NCBI GenBank assembly: GCA_002315335.1
Contig: DCGW01000021.1
Coordinates: forward strand, 2,285 to 25,938
Length of the DNA stretch: 23,654 bases
Direction of reading: 5' to 3'
DNA from: Firmicutes bacterium UBA1768
Lineage (GTDB): Bacteria > Bacillota > Clostridia > Peptostreptococcales > Anaerovoracaceae
The notes under the pieces were generated by a model. The model was given only the letters and a program-made list of their open reading frames with translations, ran no database searches and was not told the origin of the DNA. The position numbers were made by a program, and so were the translations under genes. Positions 8,621 to 15,937 of this stretch are shown one piece after another; position 1 is the stretch's first letter, and each line of letters starts with the position of its first letter.

Positions 8621-9020
8621 CGCAGTAGGATTATGAGCCGGGTTCTGTGCCTGGTAAACCAGGTGTCTGCCATTAATCTAAATCCGCCATTGCTGACGGC
8701 CTCAAGCAATCTACCCCCTGACATCGGACGAGCCGCCCTTTCGCCGAACGACATTGCTGCCGCCGACCCGCCAGTATACATGATCTTACAGCCCATGGGA
8801 TGTACAGCCACTCGTATTGCTACAAGCGCGGTGAGCTCTTACCTCGCCTTTTCACCCTTACCATGCGTTAATGCATGCATTAACGCAGGCGGTTCGTTTT
8901 CTGTTGCACTGTCCCTTAAGTCACCTTAGCCGGACGTTATCCGGCATCCTGCTCTGTGGAGCCCGGACTTTCCTCGGGGCCAAAGGGCCACGCAGCTGTC
9001 TGGCGCACTCGTTATTGACT
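8621..9020 (-). ncRNA. rnpB: RNase P RNA, chimeric between two phyla
   Basis: This is the catalytic RNA that trims the 5' ends of tRNAs. Read on the minus strand it shows the class A landmarks in order: AGACAG, GAGGAAAGTCCGGGCTCC (P4 5' strand), CAGTGCAACAGAAAACGAACCGCC, GGTAAGGGTGAAA, GGTAAGAGC, GGTAGATTGCTTGAGGCC and ACAGAACCCGGCT (P4 3' strand). The terminal helix P1 cannot form. The bases before AGACAG are AACGAGTGCGCC, but the bases after CCCGGCTCATAA are TCCTACTGCG. Helix P9 is GGCGAG against CTCACC, with one mismatch that either parental version would lack. The 5' half (about 8846-9020) looks clostridial and the 3' half (8621-8832) Bacteroidetes-like (CCCATGGGCTGTAAGATCATG and AGATTAATGGCAGAC). 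The shared core GAGGTAAGAGCTC at 8833-8845 is the likely join. The outer ends are approximate. Confidence 0.92.
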
Positions 9021-9088
9021 TTTGGAACGAAACAGCTCCAGAAAACCATGCTTTTGAGTCACATTTTTTTGCTGTTCCGCAATGAAAT

Positions 9089-9117
9089 ATTATAACATAA
9101 TACTCGATATTTTTACA
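9089..9117 (-). promoter_or_regulatory. Likely promoter of the clostridial rnpB half
   Basis: On the minus strand a perfect -10 box TATAAT (9094-9089) lies about 70 bases before the mature RNA. The hexamer 17 bases upstream is TGTAAA, a poor -35. The style is Firmicutes, not the TAnnTTTG box of Bacteroidetes, which supports a phylum change inside rnpB. Confidence 0.5.
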
Positions 9118-9261
9118 CCTGTTTTGGTAAAAAGTATGGTGAATTATCCGTGAAAATTGCCTTCCTTTTCCTTATGAAAATTCATATCCTGACAACCACA
9201 CACGAAGAACAAAACGCCCACTATGCACTTCCTGACCAATCAGCTTTCAAAACCGCCATAA

Positions 9262-9288
9262 ATCAAAAGAGAGCGGAAACCCGCTCTC
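9262..9288 (-). terminator. Intrinsic terminator of the lipoprotein gene
   Basis: An 8-base-pair stem GAGAGCGG/CCGCTCTC (9269-9276 with 9281-9288) has loop AAAC. On the minus strand it is followed by TTTTGATTT. It lies 20 bases past the lipoprotein stop codon. Confidence 0.85.
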
Positions 9289-9308
9289 CTTGTTCACATC
9301 ATTCTGTT

Positions 9309-10298
9309 TTATTTTACATGGATTGTATTGGCCATAGCAGAACCTTGGCTAGTCCAATCAGCCTCCGGAGAATAAATCTTCAGACCATAGTATTTTCCGT
9401 CAACCGGCACAATTACTCTCACAGTGTTTATATTAACACCGTCCTGATTTTTGCTGGTATCTTCAAAGACCCAAACGTCTATACCTTTTTCATCCTTAGA
9501 ATAGTTCTTTTCTTCAGTTATATTTTTTAATGCAGTATAGTATTCCTTAACCTCATCAAGAGTCCAGCCATCAGCCTGCCATGCTTCATACTGTTCCTTA
9601 GTGAATCCTACTTCATCTCCCTGATTGCTATAGTATTCAAATTCTTCCTCATAGGAATTATTGAGATAAGCCAAATCAATTATATCAAAATGGGCAAATG
9701 AAGGAAGGTTTGATTTTCCAACCTTATGGCTGTCATCATACGCAGCAAGCAAATACTCATTATCACCATTAGTATCAGCTTTTTCATAACCCGCAGGCAT
9801 CCACATATAAACTCCGGTTTCTCCGATTTCCACCTCAACAGTCGGGAAATAGAATGAGATTTCATAGAAGTTATTGTCTTTTTCAAACATCCATGTACGG
9901 TCATAATACCAGTCGCCGTCTCTTTCATAGGATGCACAGTATGTGGTACACTCTACTCCTTCAAATTCAGCTGTAGACCAGCATCCTCCCAATTCGGCAG
10001 CTTCAGCTTCTGTATATTCTTCGATTGATAATTCAGGGTTTTCAATTACGAATATCTTGCAGAAACGGTTCTTACCCTCTTTATCAGAGGTATAGTAATG
10101 TGTGCAGGTTTCAGCTGAGCCCTCAGGAATTTCCTGTTCATATTTTGGGTTTTCCAGGATGAAAGTCGGTAAGCCTTCAGCAAGAGTGATTTCGGTTACT
10201 CCACCATCACTGCTTTCATTATCTGTTGTCTGCTCTCCGCAGGCAGTAAAAGCAAAGACCAGAACAAAGGTCAGTAATAATGCTAATATCTTTTTCAT
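9309..10298 (-). CDS. Predicted secreted lipoprotein of unknown function
   Basis: This 329-residue protein starts with a lipoprotein signal (MKKILALLLTFVLVFAFTAC), giving a lipid-anchored Cys20 on the outer face of the membrane. The mature part is acidic and rich in Y, W, E and D. It has two mixed alpha/beta stretches (about 40-165 and 200-329) joined by a segment with the acidic run NNSYEEEFEYYSNQGDEVGF. I recognise no domain; it has the look of the many small clostridial surface lipoproteins of unknown role. The start is secure because AGGAGG sits 5 bases upstream. It has its own promoter (10335-10363) and terminator (9269-9288), so it is transcribed alone, divergently from the secreted protein at 10476. 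Confidence 0.85.
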   Translation of the reverse strand: MKKILALLLTFVLVFAFTACGEQTTDNESSDGGVTEITLAEGLPTFILENPKYEQEIPEGSAETCTHYYTSDKEGKNRFCKIFVIENPELSIEEYTEAEAAELGGCWSTAEFEGVECTTYCASYERDGDWYYDRTWMFEKDNNFYEISFYFPTVEVEIGETGVYMWMPAGYEKADTNGDNEYLLAAYDDSHKVGKSNLPSFAHFDIIDLAYLNNSYEEEFEYYSNQGDEVGFTKEQYEAWQADGWTLDEVKEYYTALKNITEEKNYSKDEKGIDVWVFEDTSKNQDGVNINTVRVIVPVDGKYYGLKIYSPEADWTSQGSAMANTIHVK

Positions 10299-10334
10299 AA
10301 CGCCTCCTAAAAAGTTTTTAAAATTTGCGCGCTA

Positions 10335-10363
10335 ATTATATCACATTGTTATGAGGGATACAA
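10335..10363 (-). promoter_or_regulatory. Promoter of the lipoprotein gene
   Basis: Minus strand: TTGTAT (10363-10358), a 17-base spacer, then TATAAT (10340-10335) with TG one base upstream, an extended -10. The start codon is about 35 bases downstream. Confidence 0.75.
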
Positions 10364-10417
10364 CAACAACAGCAGCAAAAAACAATTTCGTTTGCCAATG
10401 ATTGTTGATGCTTAATA

Positions 10418-10446
10418 TTGACTCAAACTTTTTGCACTGCTATTAT
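10418..10446 (+). promoter_or_regulatory. Promoter of the 731-residue secreted protein
   Basis: Plus strand: TTGACT, a 17-base spacer, then TATTAT, ending 29 bases before the start codon. It is separated from the divergent lipoprotein promoter by about 55 bases. Confidence 0.75.
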
Positions 10447-10475
10447 GAAAGCAGAAAATATTTTGAGGTGGTAGT

Positions 10476-12671
10476 ATGTATAAAAAATTTACAGCAATTA
10501 TTTTGACAGTCCTGCTATTAGTGACCTGTATCGCTCCGGTTTCAGTTTCAGCTGAGACTGTGGGTGTAGAAAAAGGTGATATTGAGGCTGCAAATAATAT
10601 TATCAAAAATGCGGTTGGAGGAATGAGCGATGTTTTTAAGCCAGAAGAGGCTGCGGCAGTTACCGGTATTTTTAATAGCTTTGTCGACGTCTTCAGGACT
10701 GCAAGCCCGATAATATCAAGTATCAACGGAGTAGTAACCTTCCTGAGACTAACCGGAATAATAAAGGATAGCTATACCAACAAGCTGATAAACATTACCA
10801 CTCAGCTTGACGGAATATCAGATAAGATAGACGAAATTAATAAAAAGCTCAATGATATATCCGAGCAGATGTCAGAAATTCAGGCCTCAGCTGAGTTTAA
10901 TGCAAGAACCGAAAAGGCTATCATGCTGCAAAGCGCCTGGAGGGACTTCCAATCCCGCTATATGGAAAACAGCATGGACGAGTTGATGACAGAGTTTAGC
11001 GCAATGGAGCTTGATGGCATTAAGTCCTGGTGCGAAAACCCTGCCCAGCGTTCAAGCGGCACTATAAACAATTCTGAGCTTTGGCTGATTTATGAGCCGG
11101 TTGAAGGTGGAGGATATAAGCTTCAATATTCAACAACAAACGGTCTTCCTTCCGACATATCATCTGATGCACGATATTTAAAGCTGGACTCAACCTTGCT
11201 GCCAGATCAAATATCGTGGGATGTCAATACCTATAGAAGCTCAATAATAACAGCTATTAAAGAAAAGCTCAGTAATGCAAACAATTTTACTGCCAAAAAT
11301 TTCCCCGCTTTTGACGGCACCGGCGAAACAAAGCCTTCCGATACACAAATACAAGCTGTTGCCGAGGACGCAGTCGACCTCCTCCTGTACAGGGTAACCG
11401 CCAAGGAGCTCAATAAAAGCTCCGCCTTTACCCTTCAGGTAGTACGGCAGTTCTCAAACTACTGCAGCCACCTTCTTGCCTCAAACGATGGTCTGGATGC
11501 AATGTTTAAGAGCATGTTCCTCACTCACTCCTTTGAATATGAAGTAAAGGAAGATTTTACCAACTTCTGCAATCATATGGCGATCAAGACAGGTGTTTAT
11601 GGAGTCTTCGCACTAAATGTTCTGGGAATGTCTGACTACGCAACGGAATCAAATAAGCTTTCAACTCTGGAAAACTACTGTACCGCAGTTAATGCAATAG
11701 GTGAATGTAAAAATAGCGGCCTGACTGGAAATGACAATTACTGCTACCTCACAAATACCTGCCTTAACTTAGGGCAGCTCACCCTATCCGCTTCGGCAGA
11801 AATCAGGACCAAGACAAGACATTCAATTAACGCTTATGAAGGCTATTCAGCTGGCAATTTCTCTTCACAGGTCAGATACGGAAAGGACGGAACACAGGTT
11901 TCCCCATCCAGACTCATAGGCGACTCAGGATATTTGCTGCTAAGCTATATGCTGCGCAGTCAGGGACAGGATATTTCATTAGAATATCTGACAAAACACC
12001 TTGGACCAGCACCTGAAGCCGATTTGATAGGAATTGTTGTAAGCCTTAACTCAGAAGACTCATTACCAATTACCGACAAAACAATTCAGCTTTGGCCAAC
12101 AAATGTAGTGGGTTCGTATTTTGGAAACATTAAATCATGCTATCTGAACAACCTCCCCGGTGGTGCAGAGCAGGAATATGTAAACTACCACCGCAGGGTT
12201 ACAGGCTCGCTTGTAGACCTTGAATCAGGAGCGCTGACCTCAGGCAGTCCGCTTGCAGCGCTTGCAATATATGGCGAATCTCATTGGTACTGGGAAACAG
12301 ATGAAGCCGCCTTCTTAAAAGGAGCCTGCGATGTACACTATAGCAAATATTCCACAGACGTGAACAAGGTCAGAACAGGTACTGACCTCCTTAGTTCGGT
12401 GTATTACACTACCTATTATGAGCAGAGCTCAAAGTACAACTGCATAGTATCAATTCCTGACACGAAGCTTAGTGCCGGAGGGTCGTCAAGCAACCCGCTT
12501 ACGAGCTTCTCCGCGCTTTGTGAAAACATTGACAAACCGCTGAGCACTTCGTACACATTCATAGACACAATAAAAGAAAAGCTTGTTGATTTATTTTTTC
12601 TTATTCTGCAAAGCCCCTTTGCTTCAAGGTTTTATGGTGTAATTTCCACTTTTTTCGGACTTTTCAGTTGA
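10476..12671 (+). CDS. Large secreted protein of unknown function with N-terminal coiled coil
   Basis: The 731 residues begin with a signal peptide (cut near SVSAE at about residue 26). A hydrophobic helical segment follows (SPIISSINGVVTFLRLTGII, about 77-96), and then a predicted coiled coil (about 107-140: TQLDGISDKIDEINKKLNDI and onward). A long region without familiar motifs follows, with several paired cysteines. The last ~30 residues are again hydrophobic (LVDLFFLILQSPFASRFYGV and beyond). A hydrophobic hairpin next to a long coiled coil recalls alpha-helical pore-forming proteins, but I see no diagnostic motif and do not assign that function. There is no LPXTG anchor. The start is supported by GAGGTGG upstream, and the gene is alone between its promoter and a strong terminator. 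Confidence 0.8.
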   Translation: MYKKFTAIILTVLLLVTCIAPVSVSAETVGVEKGDIEAANNIIKNAVGGMSDVFKPEEAAAVTGIFNSFVDVFRTASPIISSINGVVTFLRLTGIIKDSYTNKLINITTQLDGISDKIDEINKKLNDISEQMSEIQASAEFNARTEKAIMLQSAWRDFQSRYMENSMDELMTEFSAMELDGIKSWCENPAQRSSGTINNSELWLIYEPVEGGGYKLQYSTTNGLPSDISSDARYLKLDSTLLPDQISWDVNTYRSSIITAIKEKLSNANNFTAKNFPAFDGTGETKPSDTQIQAVAEDAVDLLLYRVTAKELNKSSAFTLQVVRQFSNYCSHLLASNDGLDAMFKSMFLTHSFEYEVKEDFTNFCNHMAIKTGVYGVFALNVLGMSDYATESNKLSTLENYCTAVNAIGECKNSGLTGNDNYCYLTNTCLNLGQLTLSASAEIRTKTRHSINAYEGYSAGNFSSQVRYGKDGTQVSPSRLIGDSGYLLLSYMLRSQGQDISLEYLTKHLGPAPEADLIGIVVSLNSEDSLPITDKTIQLWPTNVVGSYFGNIKSCYLNNLPGGAEQEYVNYHRRVTGSLVDLESGALTSGSPLAALAIYGESHWYWETDEAAFLKGACDVHYSKYSTDVNKVRTGTDLLSSVYYTTYYEQSSKYNCIVSIPDTKLSAGGSSSNPLTSFSALCENIDKPLSTSYTFIDTIKEKLVDLFFLILQSPFASRFYGVISTFFGLFS

Positions 12672-12733
12672 TTTGCTTTTCGTAATGAGGCTTTTCTGCT
12701 CAGGCAGCAAATGATAGTATAATCAAATCACAA

Positions 12734-12797
12734 AAGGCACTTATCCTGCCGCTCGGTCACATTGAACCGTTGGCAAGGTAAGTGCCTTCTTTTTTTA
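12734..12797 (+). terminator. Strong intrinsic terminator after the secreted protein gene
   Basis: A 17-base-pair stem (12734-12750 with 12772-12788, two wobble or mismatched pairs) carries a smaller inner CGGT/ACCG stem. It is followed on the plus strand by CTTTTTTT. The minus side has only a weak T-rich tail, so it may partly serve the convergent transporter gene too. Confidence 0.88.
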
Positions 12798-12812
12798 TTA
12801 ACACCCTTACAC

Positions 12813-15530
12813 TCAGCCTTTAATAATAATCATAGCCTCATTTCTCAGGTCTCCCTCAGCAAGGTATGCATGCCTGATTTCTGCGGCAGCGTTGTTAATA
12901 ATCTTATTCTGCATTTCGTCGCCTTTATCGGATGGATCGAAGCTTGCTCCGTTGTACCTGAGAACCATTCTGACATTTCCGCTGTCTTCACTGTGTTCAA
13001 CAACGACAGTCATTTTCGGTTCAACTCCGAGTCTCGGCATAATAATTTCCACAGCAACCTCTTCAAAGGCTACCTGCAAATTATGAATAGATCTCTGTGA
13101 AAGCAGATTCTTTCTGCCAAATTCCTCAAAGCCGGTGTTGATTCCGATAAAGTCAAATTCTGTAGAGGTAATGCTTTCTTCAAACACCTTGAGCCTATGA
13201 ACAAATCTTCTTGTGCTTTCCTTGAATGGATGATCAAAAATCTGCTCAGGTGTGCCTTCCTCAAAGACCACTCCCTCGTCAAGATAGAAAACTCTGGTTG
13301 AAACAGCCTTTGCAAAGCGAAGCTCATGTGTCACAATCAGCATGGTAAGTCCTCGTTTGGACAGCCTTCTAATAACATTAAGCACTTCGGATATCATCGA
13401 AGGATCCAGTGCCGAGGTAGGCTCATCCAATAGAATGATATCAGGCTCCATCGCAAGGGTTCTGGCTATTGCTACCCTCTGCGCCTGACCCCCTGAAAGC
13501 TCTTTAGGAAAGACATTAGCCTTGGCCTGCAATCCCACAATTTTCAACAGGTCGTAGGCATGATTATAAGCCTCGGCCTTGGATTTTTTGTTGACACAAA
13601 TAGGCGCCAGTGCAATATTTTCTATAACCGTAAGATGTGGAAACAGATTAAAGGACTGGAAAAGCATACCAATTTTTCTGCATTCCGACTCACTGTCAGC
13701 CTTGTTATCCATATCCTTTCCATTGACAAAAATCTTCCCAGAGGTCTGGTTTTCAAGTCTGCCAATTAAACGAAGCAATGTTGTTTTGCCGGTTCCAGAA
13801 GGACCAATTATGCTCACAACCTCTCCCTTATTAATGACCGCATTCATGTCTACAACAGGAGCTGCTTCTTCATAGATTTTATGTAAGTGTTCAACTCTGA
13901 TTATTTCTTCTGCTGAAGCCTCAACCAAAGGGCATACAGCTCCGGAATACAAGCTGTCCTCGTTGATTTTTTTCAGATTGTATACCTTTTTTCTATGAGA
14001 TACCTTTAGCTCTGCTATTCCAATCAGTGCAGTCAGCCCCCACGCCAAAAGGAAGTATATTATTGCGACCGTAATAAGCGGGAAAAGCGCCTCATAGGTG
14101 TGGCTTCTGATAATATCCGATGCTTTGGTCAGATCTACAACAGCTATATAGCCTACAACAGAGGTCATCTTCAGCATGTTGATAAACTCGCCCTTGAAGG
14201 CCGGATGGAATCGTTGAATAGCCTGAGGCATAATAACCAGCCTGAAAATCTGAGGTCTTGACAGGCCAAGCATCGAGGCTGCCTCCCACTGACCTATGTC
14301 AATTCCATCAATTCCGGTTCTCATTATTTCCGCAGAATTCACTCCGAAATTCAAAGAAAAAGCAATGATTGAGACTACCAGCCCTGATAGGCTCGCTGAG
14401 GCAAACACCACATAATACAGGACTAAAAGAAGCACCAGCACAGGTATACCCTGGATTATTCTGATTACTGCCGCGCATGCTTTGGAAACTGCTGCTGATT
14501 TACTGCGCCTTAAGAGACATATTCCAAAGCCGATAATAGTTCCGAAAACCAAAGCCAATAAGGATATAAGGACTGTAATTCCGAGACCGGATAATATCAT
14601 TTTATATCTGTCATCACGGATAAAGGTTTTGGAAAAGCTTTCTTTCAGGGTGGTGTCTCCTAAAGCCTCTTCGTGCCCAAGGTCAGCGCTTCTACAAAGA
14701 AATACTATTCCCCCAACATAGTGAGTATCCGAAAAATCAACGCTTTCTCGCCTCTCATCTGTGATAGTTATACAGCCGCAAGCCACATCGGCTTTACCGG
14801 TACCAACAGATGTTATTAGAGAAGCAAAATTGACAGGAGTAAATCTTACTGTCATTCCAAGCTTTTTTGCTATCATCAAAATGAGCTCAATTTCATAGCC
14901 CTCAGACCTTCCGTCAGCGTTTACATAGGACATAGGAATCTGAGTCGAGTCGTGATAAAGTCTCAGCTCCCCGTTCGGCGCATCGTAGCCCGTGTATTCG
15001 GAATAGTTGATTTCCATCCTTCGTTCATCTGCGGAAAACCATTTTTCCTTAAGCCTGTCTATAGTTCCGTCATCATAATACTCGCCAATCACCTCAGAAA
15101 AACTATCAGTCAAAGGACTTCCTTTAGGAAATATCAATCCATAGGAGTCAGTTTGTATTACCGTATCAAAAATTCCGGTATCCTTATTTTCATTTTCAGC
15201 TAAACGAGCTACAGGCTCATCCAGACCTATTGCGTCTATGTCTCCGTTTTTCAAGGCGAGCAGTTCGCCGCTGATGTCATCATAATACTTGAATTTTGCG
15301 TCGTCTATTGCACGATCTACATAGGAGTCAAAAATAGTGCCGGTCTGGCTCCCTATAGTACAGCCTTCAAAATCAGAAAGCTGCTCAAAACGAGCGCCTG
15401 TATCTTTTGCGCCGGCTTCACTATCGGTTTTCTCCGCCTCGCCTGAAGAACAGCCCGCAATAAGCAAAGACGACAGCAATATAACTATTATAAATCCAAT
15501 GGAAAGCAAACGAAGGTGTGGTTTTTTCAT
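12813..15530 (-). CDS. One-chain amino-acid ABC transporter: permuted binding domain, permease, ATPase and GHKL-like domain
   Basis: This protein should bind a polar amino acid outside the cell and import it with ATP. I start at MKKPHLRLLS (15530; GGAGG 7 bases upstream), giving 905 residues with a lipobox LLIAGC (C27). Residues 47-165 match the second half of a family-3 binding protein (SDFEGCTIGSQTGT, ALKNGDIDAIGLDEPVA, DDGTIDRLKEKWF). Residues 186-282 match its first half (NGELRLYHDSTQIPMSYVNA, ITITDERRESVDFSD), so the two halves are in swapped order. A HisM/GlnP-type permease follows at 309-508, with EAASMLGLSRPQIFRLVIMP as the coupling loop. The GlnQ-type ATPase is at 543-781, with Walker A GPSGTGKTT, LSGGQ, LLDEP and H735. 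Residues 806-905 resemble an RsbW-like GHKL domain with altered ATP-site residues. The substrate is inferred; glutamine or another polar amino acid is likely. Confidence 0.9.
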   Translation of the reverse strand: MKKPHLRLLSIGFIIVILLSSLLIAGCSSGEAEKTDSEAGAKDTGARFEQLSDFEGCTIGSQTGTIFDSYVDRAIDDAKFKYYDDISGELLALKNGDIDAIGLDEPVARLAENENKDTGIFDTVIQTDSYGLIFPKGSPLTDSFSEVIGEYYDDGTIDRLKEKWFSADERRMEINYSEYTGYDAPNGELRLYHDSTQIPMSYVNADGRSEGYEIELILMIAKKLGMTVRFTPVNFASLITSVGTGKADVACGCITITDERRESVDFSDTHYVGGIVFLCRSADLGHEEALGDTTLKESFSKTFIRDDRYKMILSGLGITVLISLLALVFGTIIGFGICLLRRSKSAAVSKACAAVIRIIQGIPVLVLLLVLYYVVFASASLSGLVVSIIAFSLNFGVNSAEIMRTGIDGIDIGQWEAASMLGLSRPQIFRLVIMPQAIQRFHPAFKGEFINMLKMTSVVGYIAVVDLTKASDIIRSHTYEALFPLITVAIIYFLLAWGLTALIGIAELKVSHRKKVYNLKKINEDSLYSGAVCPLVEASAEEIIRVEHLHKIYEEAAPVVDMNAVINKGEVVSIIGPSGTGKTTLLRLIGRLENQTSGKIFVNGKDMDNKADSESECRKIGMLFQSFNLFPHLTVIENIALAPICVNKKSKAEAYNHAYDLLKIVGLQAKANVFPKELSGGQAQRVAIARTLAMEPDIILLDEPTSALDPSMISEVLNVIRRLSKRGLTMLIVTHELRFAKAVSTRVFYLDEGVVFEEGTPEQIFDHPFKESTRRFVHRLKVFEESITSTEFDFIGINTGFEEFGRKNLLSQRSIHNLQVAFEEVAVEIIMPRLGVEPKMTVVVEHSEDSGNVRMVLRYNGASFDPSDKGDEMQNKIINNAAAEIRHAYLAEGDLRNEAMIIIKG

Positions 15531-15594
15531 CGGGTATCCTCCGGTAATATCAGTCAAAAGTATTTAAAGAACACTCATTTTTTGTATCCTTAGT

Positions 15595-15623
15595 ATTGTA
15601 TCATCTTGCTTGTCAGGTTACAA
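15595..15623 (-). promoter_or_regulatory. Promoter of the fused ABC transporter
   Basis: Minus strand: TTGTAA (15623-15618), a 17-base spacer, then TACAAT (15600-15595) with a TG extension. It begins just past the T-run of the terminator at 15625-15650, so the transporter has a start separate from whatever that terminator ends. Confidence 0.65.
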
Positions 15624-15624
15624 C

Positions 15625-15650
15625 AAAAAAAGAACCATGTTAATGGTCCT
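15625..15650 (-). terminator. Orphan intrinsic terminator, minus strand
   Basis: Read on the minus strand, an 8-base-pair stem AGGACCAU/AUGGUUCU (one G-U pair) with loop UAAC is followed by seven T. Read on the plus strand the same pair is an A-C mismatch, so the element is built for the minus strand. No minus-strand gene lies upstream of it before the plus-strand deaminase. Confidence 0.7.
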
Positions 15651-15793
15651 CTTTTAGTAATTCTGCATTTTGCACGCAAAGTTGATTCTATCTGACAGTA
15701 CTCTTATTAATCCGAAGCTTGCCCTCGGAACATTCTTCAAACCCAAGTAAAGAGAGAGGTTGCTTTCGTTTCCATTTTTTTCCATTTCGCAAG
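15651..15793 (-). other. Possible small RNA or leader ending at the orphan terminator
   Basis: No protein-coding frame of note lies here, yet a minus-strand terminator follows it. Local pairings are seen on the minus strand: TCCGA with TCGGA around GGGCAAGCT, and TTTGC with GCAAA. I could not match it to 6S RNA, a T-box, SRP RNA or a known riboswitch core, nor find a clear minus-strand promoter. It may be an unrecognised small RNA or simply decayed sequence. Confidence 0.3.
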
Positions 15794-15821
15794 TTGACTT
15801 AACCTCTTATTTCTGTATAAT
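15794..15821 (+). promoter_or_regulatory. Promoter of the deaminase gene
   Basis: Plus strand: TTGACT, a 16-base spacer, then a perfect TATAAT. It predicts a start near 15828 and a leader of about 110 bases. Confidence 0.75.
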
Positions 15822-15839
15822 TATGGTTGTACCTTAGAG

Positions 15840-15859
15840 CAGCTGAAATCAGCTGTTTT
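15840..15859 (+). promoter_or_regulatory. Leader hairpin with short U-run, possible attenuator
   Basis: CAGCTG AAAT CAGCTG followed by TTTT lies about 12 bases into the predicted leader of the deaminase gene. A second hairpin (TTCAGG/CCTGAA, 15901-15919) ends just before the ribosome site. The stems are short and no purine-riboswitch core is seen, so regulation here is only a possibility. Confidence 0.3.
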
Positions 15860-15937
15860 GCTATGGTTTTTATCGATAATATATGATATGCCATAAAAAA
15901 TTCAGGAATTGTTCCCTGAAAAATGAGAGGTTTATAC

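Larger units (their letters stand above)
9021..9308. other. Intergenic stretch between rnpB and the lipoprotein gene
   Basis: This AT-rich gap has no convincing gene. It holds the rnpB promoter at 9089-9117 and the lipoprotein terminator at 9269-9288. The short open frames here lack ribosome sites and protein-like composition. Confidence 0.6.

Noticed and set aside
8600..9300. Natural transfer of a Bacteroidetes block into a Clostridium (or the reverse)
   Set aside because: There is no integrase, tRNA target, direct repeat or insertion sequence at the switch. The switch sits inside an essential RNA that it would break, so a sequence-assembly chimera is simpler.
10476..12671. Insecticidal or haemolysin-like pore-forming toxin
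   Set aside because: Only the general layout (hydrophobic helix plus coiled coil) fits; no family motif is visible, so no toxin call is made.
15651..15900. T-box, lysine or 6S RNA in front of the ABC transporter
   Set aside because: No T-box GGTGGNACCGCG word, no lysine-aptamer core, and no long end-to-end pairing with a central bubble as in 6S RNA. Kept only as an unassigned candidate.
15822..15937. Purine riboswitch in front of the deaminase gene
   Set aside because: The conserved purine-aptamer words (for example TTTCTACC and CCGTAAA in order) are missing; only short hairpins are present.
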